Source of the DNA: Anaerolineae bacterium
GTDB taxonomy: Bacteria > Chloroflexota > Anaerolineae > Aggregatilineales > Phototrophicaceae
Direction: 5' to 3'
Assembly (NCBI GenBank): GCA_030950085.1
Contig: JAUZRW010000072.1
Span: forward strand, 1 to 54,318
DNA: 54,318 bases
Under the pieces are notes generated by a model. It did not search any database and had not been told where the DNA came from. It saw only the letters and a list, made by a program, of their open reading frames with translations. Every line of letters starts with the position of its first letter. Position 1 is the first letter of the stretch. The translations under genes were made by a program, and so were the position numbers. This document shows, piece by piece, positions 38,614-47,050 of this stretch.

Positions 38614-40551
38614 TCATTCTACTGTAATCGTGCCAACAGCGTAATAATCGTTGCCATCGCTTGTCAACAAGCGTTCCCCCGTAACAGGATTGTAGAAACC
38701 AACCCAAACCTCATAACTTCCAGCAGCAACTTCTTCCAACGGCAATTCATAAATATCTCGATAAACAATGTCTGTTTGCCATAAATCAGTTGTCACGCGC
38801 CCATTTTGTGGAGGATGGTCATCTTGCGACCATAAAGGCGACCCTGTTATGGGGTTAATGTCGCCAATAAGTTGTACAAAGACAGTGAATGGTTCTTCGG
38901 TTATTTCTTGCGGATGCCAGTAGAGCCAAAGTGTGATTTCGCCTGTCGGTTCGGGTGCAAAGAGGCGTGTCCCTACTAAGTCAATACTCGTGCCAAAACT
39001 TGTCAGGGCTTCATCTGCAATTTCAGAAGTCTCAACTTGCCAGCGTTTGTATTCACGAATGGGCAAGCCATCTGTCGCTGTATCACGGACAAGCTGCATA
39101 TTTTCATCAACCCATGCTTCGACGATTCCAGCATTAGCCCATTGCAATGTGCGAGCAACGACCCAAAGACTGCTATATCTATCACGCCATTCTTCCAGAT
39201 TCGCAACGATTTCTTCTGCGGATTGTTCAGGGCTACGTGGTAAGGCAAAGTCATCAGCAGGCGCATCATAATAAAAACCATAAGCAGAATCGACAGCCGT
39301 TTGAATGACGACTTCGCCGACTTGTGTATTATCACGCAGATAATTGGTCATCGCAGACCAGTTAGGGGCTTTGTGATAAATCGGATTGTTATAGTAATTT
39401 CGTAAACTAATCGCTGCAATTGCCACCCAGCCGACAAAAAATCCAGTCAAGAGTAGCCACACCATACGCTGTCGAAAACTTGATTTTGCGCGGTCATATG
39501 TGATAAAAATCGCTGCTGCCAGCAGTAAAATATAAGCCGGGGACGACATCATGACATAACGGGGACGAAAGATATTCATACCTGTTGAAATGATGCCAAT
39601 CATGATGAGAGGGACTATTGTTAGTAATGTCAAGAAGAGTGCTTGCTTGCGATTATGCGATAACACAACCAGCCATGCAGTCACAAAGGCAATGAGGAAT
39701 ATAGGCAACAATATTTGACGAAATTCTAGTGAGAGCGTATCGCCAAAATTCAATACAGGCAGAAAACGATACGCATACTGACTCAGTTCAAATCCATCAG
39801 TTGTACCACCGTAGCTACCACTTCCAATGAGATTACCTTGTGTGACGAAAAATGCCGCAAATACGAGTCCGATGATTGCTGCATTGAGGATAGACCACCG
39901 AATTGTAAAAGCTAAAGTGACATTTTTAGAGTCTGGCATGATATTTTGGGGCGAGGCACGCCTAGCCCCTACAAATGGGACGATTAGAACATAGAGACCA
40001 AGTATGCCAATCGTGATGAGTTCCATGTAGAAGACATAGCCGGTGACGGTTGCAACTATGGCATACAGAATCCAATTTTTGCGGATAGGATGTTGGAAAA
40101 CGCGCAAGGCTGTCCACAATGTCAGGACACTTAACCCTGCCCACAGCGCATAATTACGGAAATCTTGTGCGTGCCAGATTTGAAACGGGTGTAATGCCCA
40201 CATTGCCGCGGATAGTAAACCCACACGTCTATCGCCAGTCAATCTTTTGCCAAGGGCATACATCGCAGCGATACCGACTGTATTCGATAAGACACTCAAC
40301 AAGCGCAAGGCAAAAACGGTTTGAACACCGACCAGCAAACCCCAGAGTCGAAACACAATATAAGTCAGGGGCGGATGAGGTTCAATCGTGGCAATCGTCG
40401 AAAATGTTGTGGCAAGCGGTTGACCTGCCCAATATTGGGCGCTAAAAGCCTCATCGCCACGAAAAGCGACTGCATCTAGCTGATACAGTCGTAATGCGAA
40501 GCCGAGTAGGATGACTATCACTAGCCATACCAGTGAGGTGTGTCGCTTCAT
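38614..40551 (-). CDS. GT39-type membrane glycosyltransferase (PMT/ArnT-like, GT-C fold)
   Basis: 645-aa integral membrane enzyme that moves a sugar from a polyprenyl-phosphate carrier to a protein or lipid outside the membrane. The first periplasmic loop carries the GT-C acidic pair (FRGDEAFSAQYW, Asp33-Glu34) and EPHPPLTYIVFRLW; HPFQIWHAQDFRNY follows near residue 130. About 11 hydrophobic helices are visible up to residue 400. The last 230 residues are a soluble beta domain common in Chloroflexota homologues. Residues about 194-202 (VGARRASPQ) are encoded by a palindromic repeat that lies in frame. The start is ATG 40551, 1 nt after the stop of the NERD-like gene; a TTG at 40578 is less likely. 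Confidence 0.85.
   Translation of the reverse strand: MKRHTSLVWLVIVILLGFALRLYQLDAVAFRGDEAFSAQYWAGQPLATTFSTIATIEPHPPLTYIVFRLWGLLVGVQTVFALRLLSVLSNTVGIAAMYALGKRLTGDRRVGLLSAAMWALHPFQIWHAQDFRNYALWAGLSVLTLWTALRVFQHPIRKNWILYAIVATVTGYVFYMELITIGILGLYVLIVPFVGARRASPQNIMPDSKNVTLAFTIRWSILNAAIIGLVFAAFFVTQGNLIGSGSYGGTTDGFELSQYAYRFLPVLNFGDTLSLEFRQILLPIFLIAFVTAWLVVLSHNRKQALFLTLLTIVPLIMIGIISTGMNIFRPRYVMMSSPAYILLLAAAIFITYDRAKSSFRQRMVWLLLTGFFVGWVAIAAISLRNYYNNPIYHKAPNWSAMTNYLRDNTQVGEVVIQTAVDSAYGFYYDAPADDFALPRSPEQSAEEIVANLEEWRDRYSSLWVVARTLQWANAGIVEAWVDENMQLVRDTATDGLPIREYKRWQVETSEIADEALTSFGTSIDLVGTRLFAPEPTGEITLWLYWHPQEITEEPFTVFVQLIGDINPITGSPLWSQDDHPPQNGRVTTDLWQTDIVYRDIYELPLEEVAAGSYEVWVGFYNPVTGERLLTSDGNDYYAVGTITVE
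39948..39972. repeat. Dispersed palindrome inserted in frame in the GT39 gene
   Basis: GGGGCGAGGC (39948-39957) pairs with GCCTAGCCCC (39960-39969) apart from one mismatch, and is followed by TAC. It shares the GCCCCTAC end with the repeat at 51758-51785. Read on the minus strand it encodes VGARRASPQ in a loop between membrane helices. Confidence 0.65.
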
Positions 40552-40552
40552 G

Positions 40553-41308
40553 TTAGTTTTTAATGGTTTGGGCTTCAAAGGCTTCGATTTGTGCTTCGGT
40601 GACAGGTAAAGTCGCCCGTTGCTGTAAATTTTCTTTTTGCTGACGATTCATGTCGCGCAGATACTCGGTCATATTCGGCGATTTTTTCTCATCAGCGAAA
40701 AAGATAGGCACAATTGGATCTTCGATTTCAACGTCTACTTTGGGGTCAATGAAGAGAATAATCGGATGGACTTCTACCTCAGCACCGACAGACTGCAACG
40801 CTGCTTGAATATGTTGAGCTGCCTTTAGCGCATCTTCTGTTGGATTGCCTATGCGATCCATCCGCATCAAACTAAAAAAGCGTGAAATCGGATTTTTGAA
40901 CGTTGTCCACTCGCTGCCCTTCACTGCAAAGCGCCCATTGTGCCAACGTGTGGTGATAGCAAAAACGCCTTGTGGCGCAATCAAGACATGGCGTGCAGGG
41001 TCATGATAGTAGTGATATATCACACTCTTTTTACTGACACCTTTAAGCCCTTCTTTGATGACATCTTCGGGATAGGGGCGACGCGCCCATGAATTCGTCA
41101 AACGAACAGAAATTAATGTCAAGACGAAGGCGACTGGAATCAGCAATAATTGGAGCAAAATAACTCCTGAGCCGGGTATATTCTCCGTGAAGAGTGAATA
41201 ATTCACGAATATAAAGCCACCGACCAGTACAACGAGAGTCGCTAGAAAAAGATAAGTTGCAACCTTGCGGTAGCGTTCGGCTAATTTGCTGTTGATGACA
41301 ACGCGCAT
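40553..41308 (-). CDS. Membrane protein with NERD-like domain
   Basis: 251-aa protein with two transmembrane helices (about 19-38 and 48-69) followed by a cytoplasmic domain resembling NERD nuclease-related domains (HVLIAPQGVFAITTRWHNGRFAVKGSEW; NERD has a GPNGVFxIExKN pattern). The catalytic E-x-K of NERD is T-x-R here, so nuclease activity is unlikely. The C-terminal part has an alpha/beta segment (VHPIILFIDPKVDVEIE) and a helical tail. It precedes the GT39 gene with a 1-nt gap and is probably co-translated with it. Function unknown. Confidence 0.55.
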   Translation of the reverse strand: MRVVINSKLAERYRKVATYLFLATLVVLVGGFIFVNYSLFTENIPGSGVILLQLLLIPVAFVLTLISVRLTNSWARRPYPEDVIKEGLKGVSKKSVIYHYYHDPARHVLIAPQGVFAITTRWHNGRFAVKGSEWTTFKNPISRFFSLMRMDRIGNPTEDALKAAQHIQAALQSVGAEVEVHPIILFIDPKVDVEIEDPIVPIFFADEKKSPNMTEYLRDMNRQQKENLQQRATLPVTEAQIEAFEAQTIKN

Positions 41309-41346
41309 ACTATGATTTGTCCTTAATGGCTATGCTAATTGGGTAA

Positions 41347-41372
41347 GCCCACCATAACGTATTACGGTGGGC
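41347..41372. terminator. Stem-loop after the CARDB-protein gene
   Basis: GCCCACC (41347-41353) and GGTGGGC (41366-41372) form a 7-bp GC-rich stem in the 79-nt gap between the CARDB gene and the NERD-like gene. There is no T-run on the transcribed side, so it may only attenuate. Confidence 0.5.
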
Positions 41373-41387
41373 AATTGATATAGAAAT

Positions 41388-42911
41388 TTAGGGGCAACCT
41401 CCGATTATGCCGGTTACAAAGAAACCCGTCCGCGAATAGGTATTGTTGCCTTCATTGGATTCTGAGACAACATTTCCGGTGTCAATTCGTAATACCAAGG
41501 TGTGTGCCTCATTGATGAATGTTGAGGGTGTCACGAAGTTGAGTTGGGCAAAATTAGCGGTATCGCCGGGGAGAACAGGCGGCAGCACATAATTGTATTC
41601 ACGCGAGATTGTCCCTGTGCGGTCATTGATAAATTGCAATGTCACATTCGATTCGGGTGTTGCCTCAAATCCTTCATTATGGACTGAATAATGGACGATA
41701 TAGCGATAGCCACACCGTAAGTTACCATCATTATTGTCATTAATGCCTTCAAGGTATGCAAAACCAGAGAAATACAAATCTGCATTGAGATTTGCTTCGC
41801 CACCTGTGCGCGGCACAAAGTAAGATAAGAACCCTTGATGGGTCACTTCTGCACAAATCCACTCACCATAACGCTGTGATGGTAATATTTCCCATTCTCG
41901 CGGCGCACCATAACCAATACCTATCACGGCTGTATTGAGTTCGCTCTGTTCGGGTCGCATACAGTGGGTGACAGGCACACGCAAGAGTTCGGAATTTCCC
42001 GAAGCTGTTTGGTAATCCCCAGCAGCGAAAACCTCATACAAGACACCGCGACGCTCCCATTCAGAAGAGGGCGCAGGGAGTTGGTCGGCATTAATGAATG
42101 TCCCCGGTGAATAGGGTCCTAGGTCAGCGCGGCAGTGCATGGTAAAGGCAGCATTGGCTGTAACACGGAGGTCTTGTGTATCATACAAAACACGGTCTCC
42201 ACAGTAGGGGTATAAATCCATGAGGGCGAGGCGTTCACCTGTATCGCCTTCAATTTGCGTCCCGATAGGCACACCTGCTTGGTTCGTTCCAGAGCCAAAG
42301 CCAGTGTTGATTTCGGCTGTGATACGAGCGACACCACCCATATTAATGTTGACAGGTGCAGAGCCATCAGAGGGTCCAAGAATTTCTGCCGATGCCAGAT
42401 TGCTCAAGTCAAATGTTGTGCCAGAAGACCATCCCCAATAGCTCAAAACTGATGACCCTTGTTCATCTGCCCAGAATCGGAAACCGGGTTGCAGGTAAAA
42501 GCCAACCCATACCACAGGGGCGTTAATGACTGCCGCTTGTGGTAGGTCTACTCGTGCAACACCCGTACTTTGCAAAAAAACTTCAGTCTGACTGACCAAA
42601 CGAGCATCCGCAGGCGACCCACCATTGCTATCTTCATACACGACGACTTGTACGGGTATATCCGGCACAGTCTGATTAAGTGCAATCGTGACAGCATCCA
42701 ATGTAATGGGAAAGGTCAAGCCGAGTGGGGTTAAGTCAAACCCATTCATGATGAGTGTCGGCTCACCCTCAATCACCCAGTTGCTACTGGTTGAACCCGA
42801 ATTATTGAGCAGTGTAAAGTTGCCAGCTTGTGTCGGTTGGGCAGTGAAACCCGCCGAAGCAAGTAAGGCTAGTAAGACAATCCATATCATAATGAAGCGA
42901 TTAAAACGCAT
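41388..42911 (-). CDS. Secreted CARDB-domain protein
   Basis: 507-aa exported protein. It has a signal peptide (FNRFIMIWIVLLALLASAGF, cleavage near TQAG), an N-terminal beta-sandwich (about 30-205) of the kind found in cell-surface adhesive modules, a middle domain (about 215-385) with several cysteines that may form disulfides, and a C-terminal CARDB unit (about 395-500). The CARDB unit is marked by YIVHYSVHNEGFEATPESNVTL and LRIDTGNVVSESNEGNNTYS, the last being the typical E-xx-E-x-NN ending. There is no anchor motif. CARDB modules mediate adhesion; no enzyme motif is visible. A good promoter lies upstream. Confidence 0.75.
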   Translation of the reverse strand: MRFNRFIMIWIVLLALLASAGFTAQPTQAGNFTLLNNSGSTSSNWVIEGEPTLIMNGFDLTPLGLTFPITLDAVTIALNQTVPDIPVQVVVYEDSNGGSPADARLVSQTEVFLQSTGVARVDLPQAAVINAPVVWVGFYLQPGFRFWADEQGSSVLSYWGWSSGTTFDLSNLASAEILGPSDGSAPVNINMGGVARITAEINTGFGSGTNQAGVPIGTQIEGDTGERLALMDLYPYCGDRVLYDTQDLRVTANAAFTMHCRADLGPYSPGTFINADQLPAPSSEWERRGVLYEVFAAGDYQTASGNSELLRVPVTHCMRPEQSELNTAVIGIGYGAPREWEILPSQRYGEWICAEVTHQGFLSYFVPRTGGEANLNADLYFSGFAYLEGINDNNDGNLRCGYRYIVHYSVHNEGFEATPESNVTLQFINDRTGTISREYNYVLPPVLPGDTANFAQLNFVTPSTFINEAHTLVLRIDTGNVVSESNEGNNTYSRTGFFVTGIIGGCP

Positions 42912-42962
42912 TATTCTTTATCCCTGTACTGATAGTAAGCAAAGCTGTTGTTTGCGCCTCGT

Positions 42963-42991
42963 ATTGTAGGGGGATTTTGGGGGATGGTCAA
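42963..42991 (-). promoter_or_regulatory. Promoter of the CARDB-protein gene
   Basis: On the minus strand TTGACC (42986-42991), a 17-bp spacer and TACAAT (42963-42968). It is about 50 nt before the start codon and close to the sigma-70 consensus. Confidence 0.8.
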
Positions 42992-43082
42992 GCTATTCTG
43001 TGAATAGCGACTGTCTCAGACTAGATTAGCAATTATATGAGGACTATAATGCCCCTCGCTTGTCGATAACATGGAGCAAGGT

Positions 43083-43406
43083 ATGGCAGAATTTATTGTA
43101 GTTGTTTTTGTCCTGATTTTGGGCATGGGCGCTTATTGGATTTTCATGTTGATGCCCAAACAGCGTGATTTTGTGCAGCGTCAGCAACTCGCCCGCACGC
43201 TTAAAGCCGGCGACGAGGTGATTACAGGGGGTGGCTTAGTGGGTATAGTACGCCATATTGACGCTGAGAGTGGGATTGCAAAGATTGAGATTGCCGACGG
43301 ATTGCAGGTTCGTGTTTTGACGGCTGCTATTCTTGATGTCTATAATCCCGACGAAATTGTTCGCAACATCAATATTGGGCGCACAGAAGCACAAGAAACA
43401 GAGTAA
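43083..43406 (+). CDS. yajC: Preprotein translocase subunit YajC
   Basis: 107-aa inner-membrane accessory of the Sec translocon. It has one N-terminal helix (IVVVFVLILGMGAYWIFML), then the YajC signature: MPKQRDFVQRQQLARTLKAGDEVITGGGLVGIVRHID, and a small beta domain ending VRVLTAAILDVYNPDE. ATG 43083 is chosen because GGAG (43073-43076) is 6 nt before it; ATG 43071 would add four residues and has no ribosome site. It is first in the yajC-secD-secF operon. A TATAAT at 43045-43050 may be its -10 box. Confidence 0.9.
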   Translation: MAEFIVVVFVLILGMGAYWIFMLMPKQRDFVQRQQLARTLKAGDEVITGGGLVGIVRHIDAESGIAKIEIADGLQVRVLTAAILDVYNPDEIVRNINIGRTEAQETE

Positions 43407-43457
43407 ATTTGAGATTAATGTGACCCTATACGGGGCTAAATGTGAGAAGGGTTTTTT

Positions 43458-44855
43458 ATGAATACACATATACGGTGGCTGATTGTCATCGTGTTGTTAT
43501 CCGTTTTTTGTTTGTGGGTCGTGATTCCCTCAGATGAAGATTTTGAACTCGATTTCAACGACGATGGCACACCTGACTTGGTTTTTCGCGCTGAACAACC
43601 ACTAGGGCTTGATTTGGTTGGTGGTTTGCGTGTACTCCTGCAAGCGACTATCCCTGAAAGTGAATTTGAAACGGACGATTTGATTGAAACCGCGAACAGT
43701 GTTTCGCGTCGTATCAATGCACTTGGTTTGTCCGAAGCGACGATTCAGGTACAAGGGGGTAATCGTGTGTTGATTGAATTGCCGGGTGTGACAGACCGTG
43801 AGCAAGCGATTAGCACAATTCAGCAAACAGCTTTATTGGAATTTGTTGACTTTGGCGGTTTGGCAGGGCAGACGGAACGCTATATCGGGCAGCGAATTTT
43901 GACCGATGTACAACTTGAGCTACAGACATTGACAGAAGAACAGATTGCTACACGTCTTCGTTCTGTCACAGATGAACCATTTGTCACAATCATTACAGGG
44001 TCAGCATTAAAAGCCGCCAGCGCACAACTTGACCAGCAACTTGGCGCTTCTTGGGCAATTGCTTTCGAGATTAAGCCTGAATTCCAACAAATATTTGCTG
44101 AATTTACAGCGAGCCGTATCGGGCAACCGATGGCAATTGTCTTGGATGGGGAGGTTTTGTCGGCACCCACTGTACAATCTGAGTTAAGCTCCGGTGGTGT
44201 GATTACAGGGCAATTCACGCAAGAAGAGGCTCAAACACTGGCTTTGCAATTGCGCTCTGGTGCATTGCCCATTCCGTTAAGAGTTGAAAGTGCGGTTGAA
44301 GTGGGTGCGACACTAGGACGCGCATCGGTTGAACTGAGTATCAAAGCGGGCATTATCGGCGTGATTGTTGTCCTGACTTTTATGCTCCTGTTTTATCGTG
44401 TGCCGGGTATTGCTGCTGACCTTGCTTTAGCAGTTTTCATTTTGCTGAATATGGCTTTGTTCAAACTCATCCCCGTGACATTGACACTACCAGCGATTAC
44501 AGGTTTCCTCATATCTATCGGCACGGCTGTTGATGGCAACATTCTCATCTTTGAGCGTATCAAAGAAGAACTGCGTGCTGGAAAAGAAATGCAAGAGGCT
44601 TTAGATACAGGGTTTGACCGCGCATGGACATCCATTCGTGACTCGAACCTCTCAACGATAATCATCTGCGGTATTTTGTTCTTGTTCGGGCAGACACCCG
44701 GCGCGAGTATTGTGAGTGGTTTTGCGGTTACGTTGGCATTGGGTCTCATTCTAAACTTGTTCACGGCGATTATCGTGACCCGTACTTTCTTGTATATCAT
44801 TACCGGTATCATGCACGATGCAATTGAAAATCATAAATGGTTGCTGGGGGCATAG
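43458..44855 (+). CDS. secD: Protein translocase subunit SecD
   Basis: 465-aa inner-membrane RND-family protein that uses the proton gradient to help proteins finish Sec export. After the first helix (LIVIVLLSVFCLWVVI) comes a large outside domain with the SecD signatures PLGLDLVGGLRVLLQA and VSRRINALGLSEATIQVQGGNRVLIELPG. The P1 head is small (AFEIKPEFQQIFAEFTA). Helices 2-6 begin near residue 295 (LSIKAGIIGVIVVLTFMLLFYR) and contain ITGFLISIGTAVDGNILIFERIKEELRAG, with the conserved Asp of the proton pathway. AAGGG precedes the ATG. It lies between yajC and secF, in the usual order. Confidence 0.96.
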   Translation: MNTHIRWLIVIVLLSVFCLWVVIPSDEDFELDFNDDGTPDLVFRAEQPLGLDLVGGLRVLLQATIPESEFETDDLIETANSVSRRINALGLSEATIQVQGGNRVLIELPGVTDREQAISTIQQTALLEFVDFGGLAGQTERYIGQRILTDVQLELQTLTEEQIATRLRSVTDEPFVTIITGSALKAASAQLDQQLGASWAIAFEIKPEFQQIFAEFTASRIGQPMAIVLDGEVLSAPTVQSELSSGGVITGQFTQEEAQTLALQLRSGALPIPLRVESAVEVGATLGRASVELSIKAGIIGVIVVLTFMLLFYRVPGIAADLALAVFILLNMALFKLIPVTLTLPAITGFLISIGTAVDGNILIFERIKEELRAGKEMQEALDTGFDRAWTSIRDSNLSTIIICGILFLFGQTPGASIVSGFAVTLALGLILNLFTAIIVTRTFLYIITGIMHDAIENHKWLLGA

Positions 44856-44865
44856 GGGAGAAATC

Positions 44866-46041
44866 ATGTTTAATTTAGTTGAAAAACGACGCTGGTACTT
44901 CCTTATCTCGGCAATGTTGATTATCCCCGGTTTGCTCATTATGGGCTATTCTTGGACAACAACAGGTGCGCCATTTCGCCTGAGTATTGATTTTGCTGGT
45001 GGGAGTATTTATGACCTTGCCTTTGAGGGCGACGTAGTTTCAGAATCTCAACTTCGAGAGGTATTTGCTGCCAATGGTGATGACAATGTGATTATTCAAC
45101 AATTGGGACAATCACTGCAACGTTGGCTTATCAGCGATATTGCAATCGAAGTTGATAATCGTGAAGAAGTGGCATCGCTAGTTGCGGATGCTGTCGCGTC
45201 CACGCCTTTTGCTGATGTGGTATCAGTAGAAGAACGTGATAATATGTTCATTATCCGTGTAGACGATGCCGATATTGAAGAATCGACTATCCGTGATGTC
45301 CTTGCAGAGTTTATCATGGACGAGACAACAATTGAGCAAGTGACCGTGACCGGTTGGTCAGTGCGCGGTTCTTTCCAAAATGAAGAGGTTGTGAGCCAAA
45401 TCTTGGTACAACTCAATGAATTGTCCCCTATTGATAGAAATGCCTTTCGCTCTGAGACGATTTCGTCAACGATTGGTGAAGAAGTGACCCGTGCGGCGCT
45501 TTTTGCTGTGTTAGCGGCTGCCGTTATCATCACGGGCTTCATCGTGGTTGCTTTCCGTCAAGTGCCGAATGCTTTCCGTTACGGTGTTTGTGCAATTACA
45601 GCAATGGTACATGATATTCTCGTTGTGATGGGTGCTATGTCACTACTCGGCTTGTTACTGGGCTGGGAAGTTGATGCCTTATTTTTGACGGCGGTGTTAA
45701 CGGTGGTTGGCTTCTCGGTACAAGACTCGATTGTGGTATTTGACCGCATCCGCGAAAATATCCCACTGCGTTTGGGTGAACCTTATGAAACGATTGTTAA
45801 CCGTAGCTTGTGGGAAACGATTCATCGCTCACTCGCAACTCAGTTGAATGCCTTTTTCATCATGATTGCAATTTTGCTCTTCGGTGGTGATACCATTCAG
45901 CAATTCATTTTCATTTTGTTCCTCGGCTTACTGACCGGAAGCTACTCATCGCTGTTTACGGCTGTTCCGATGTTGGTTTCGTGGGAAAAAGGCGAAATTC
46001 CATTCGTTAACCAGAAACAAGCACTCCAAGAAGCATCATAA
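44866..46041 (+). CDS. secF: Protein translocase subunit SecF
   Basis: 391-aa partner of SecD. It has helix 1 (YFLISAMLIIPGLLIMGYSW), then SIDFAGGSIYDLAFEG (family FTGG-like site), an outside domain longer than usual, and helices 2-6 with FRQVPNAFRYGVCAITAMVHDILVVMGAM and VLTVVGFSVQDSIVVFDRIREN. The loop SLWETIHRSLATQLNAFFIM corresponds to the conserved SINQTLSRTxxTS block, partly altered. ATG 44866 is preceded by AGGGGAG (44854-44860), which overlaps the secD stop codon; an upstream in-frame ATG at 44818 lies inside secD. A strong terminator follows, ending the operon. Confidence 0.95.
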   Translation: MFNLVEKRRWYFLISAMLIIPGLLIMGYSWTTTGAPFRLSIDFAGGSIYDLAFEGDVVSESQLREVFAANGDDNVIIQQLGQSLQRWLISDIAIEVDNREEVASLVADAVASTPFADVVSVEERDNMFIIRVDDADIEESTIRDVLAEFIMDETTIEQVTVTGWSVRGSFQNEEVVSQILVQLNELSPIDRNAFRSETISSTIGEEVTRAALFAVLAAAVIITGFIVVAFRQVPNAFRYGVCAITAMVHDILVVMGAMSLLGLLLGWEVDALFLTAVLTVVGFSVQDSIVVFDRIRENIPLRLGEPYETIVNRSLWETIHRSLATQLNAFFIMIAILLFGGDTIQQFIFILFLGLLTGSYSSLFTAVPMLVSWEKGEIPFVNQKQALQEAS

Positions 46042-46051
46042 AATGATATCG

Positions 46052-46084
46052 AAAGGGGCATCAGATGGTTGATGTTCCTTTTTT
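46052..46084 (+). terminator. Rho-independent terminator of the yajC-secD-secF operon
   Basis: AAAGGGGCATCA (46052-46063) pairs with TGATGTTCCTTT (46070-46081) over 12 bp with two G-U pairs, and the T-run continues downstream. Confidence 0.88.
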
Positions 46085-46105
46085 GTTTGAGGAAAAGTGT
46101 AGTTT

Positions 46106-47050
46106 ATGCGTGCATTAGTCTTTGATGGTGTACTGAAAGTTTCACAAGTCGCTAAACCTATCATTGCAGATGGACAAGCATTGCTAAAAATTCGCAAGGC
46201 GGGTATTTGCAATACCGATATGGAACTTGTACGAGGTTACAAAGATTTTCACGGTATTCTGGGGCATGAGTTTGTCGCGGATGTCGTTGAAGGCGACGTA
46301 TTTTGGCAGGGTAAGCGCGTTGTCGGCTCAATCAGTATTAATTGTGATGTCTGTGATATGTGTTTACAAGGCGTGTCGAGTCAGTGCCGTAATCGCACAA
46401 CAATGGGCATTAACGGTCATGATGGTGCATTTGCGGACTTCATGATGTTGACGGCAAATAATCTATACCAAGTCTCTGATTCTATCAGTGATGCTGCTGC
46501 CGTTTTTGTTGAACCCTTAGCCGCGTGTTTGCAGATAACCGAAGCAGTTCACATTTCGCCGCGTGATAATGTGGTCGTAATCGGTGCTGGCAAAATGGGG
46601 ATGCTTGCCGCGCAGGTGCTTAAGTTGACAGGAGCGAATTTATCCGTGGTCATCCGTCACGAAAAACAAGGGCGATTGCTTGAAAAATGGGGGATTCGTG
46701 CGGTGAGAAAAAGTGATATTGCTCCAAAACAGGCGCAGATAATTGTTGATTGTACCGGAAATGCGAGTGGCTTTCATGATGCCTTAGACTTGGTTCAACC
46801 ACGCGGTACGATTGTCCTCAAGAGTACTTATGCCGACTTGCCACAGGCTGATTTAACCCGTGTGGTTGTCGATGAAATACGAGTCGTCGGGAGTCGTTGT
46901 GGTTCATTTGATGCAGCATTGCGTTTGCTAGAAGCCAATTTGGTTGACGTTGAATCACTCATTGAAGCACGCTACCCATTCAATAGCGCACTTGAAGCCT
47001 TTGAATTTGCTCAGCAGCGCGGCGTGTTGAAAGTGCTGCTAGAATTTTAG
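46106..47050 (+). CDS. Zinc-dependent alcohol dehydrogenase (MDR superfamily)
   Basis: 314-aa NAD(P)-dependent oxidoreductase. Catalytic zinc ligands are Cys35 (AGICNTDMEL), His54-Glu55 (GHEF) and a later Glu (VEPLAACL). The structural zinc lobe has Cys80, Cys83, Cys86 and Cys94. The Rossmann motif is VVVIGAGKMGMLAAQVLKLTGANL; the strand-2 end shows VIRHE without an acidic residue at the usual place, so the cofactor preference is unclear. It is shorter than typical (about 340-350 aa). It resembles threonine/sorbitol dehydrogenase-like enzymes, but the substrate is unknown. It overlaps the convergent histidine kinase gene by 4 nt (TTAG). Confidence 0.88.
   Translation: MRALVFDGVLKVSQVAKPIIADGQALLKIRKAGICNTDMELVRGYKDFHGILGHEFVADVVEGDVFWQGKRVVGSISINCDVCDMCLQGVSSQCRNRTTMGINGHDGAFADFMMLTANNLYQVSDSISDAAAVFVEPLAACLQITEAVHISPRDNVVVIGAGKMGMLAAQVLKLTGANLSVVIRHEKQGRLLEKWGIRAVRKSDIAPKQAQIIVDCTGNASGFHDALDLVQPRGTIVLKSTYADLPQADLTRVVVDEIRVVGSRCGSFDAALRLLEANLVDVESLIEARYPFNSALEAFEFAQQRGVLKVLLEF

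Noticed and set aside
44818-44865. Upstream start for secF inside secD
   Set aside because: The 16 extra residues have no SecF character and no ribosome site, whereas ATG 44866 follows AGGGGAG at proper distance.
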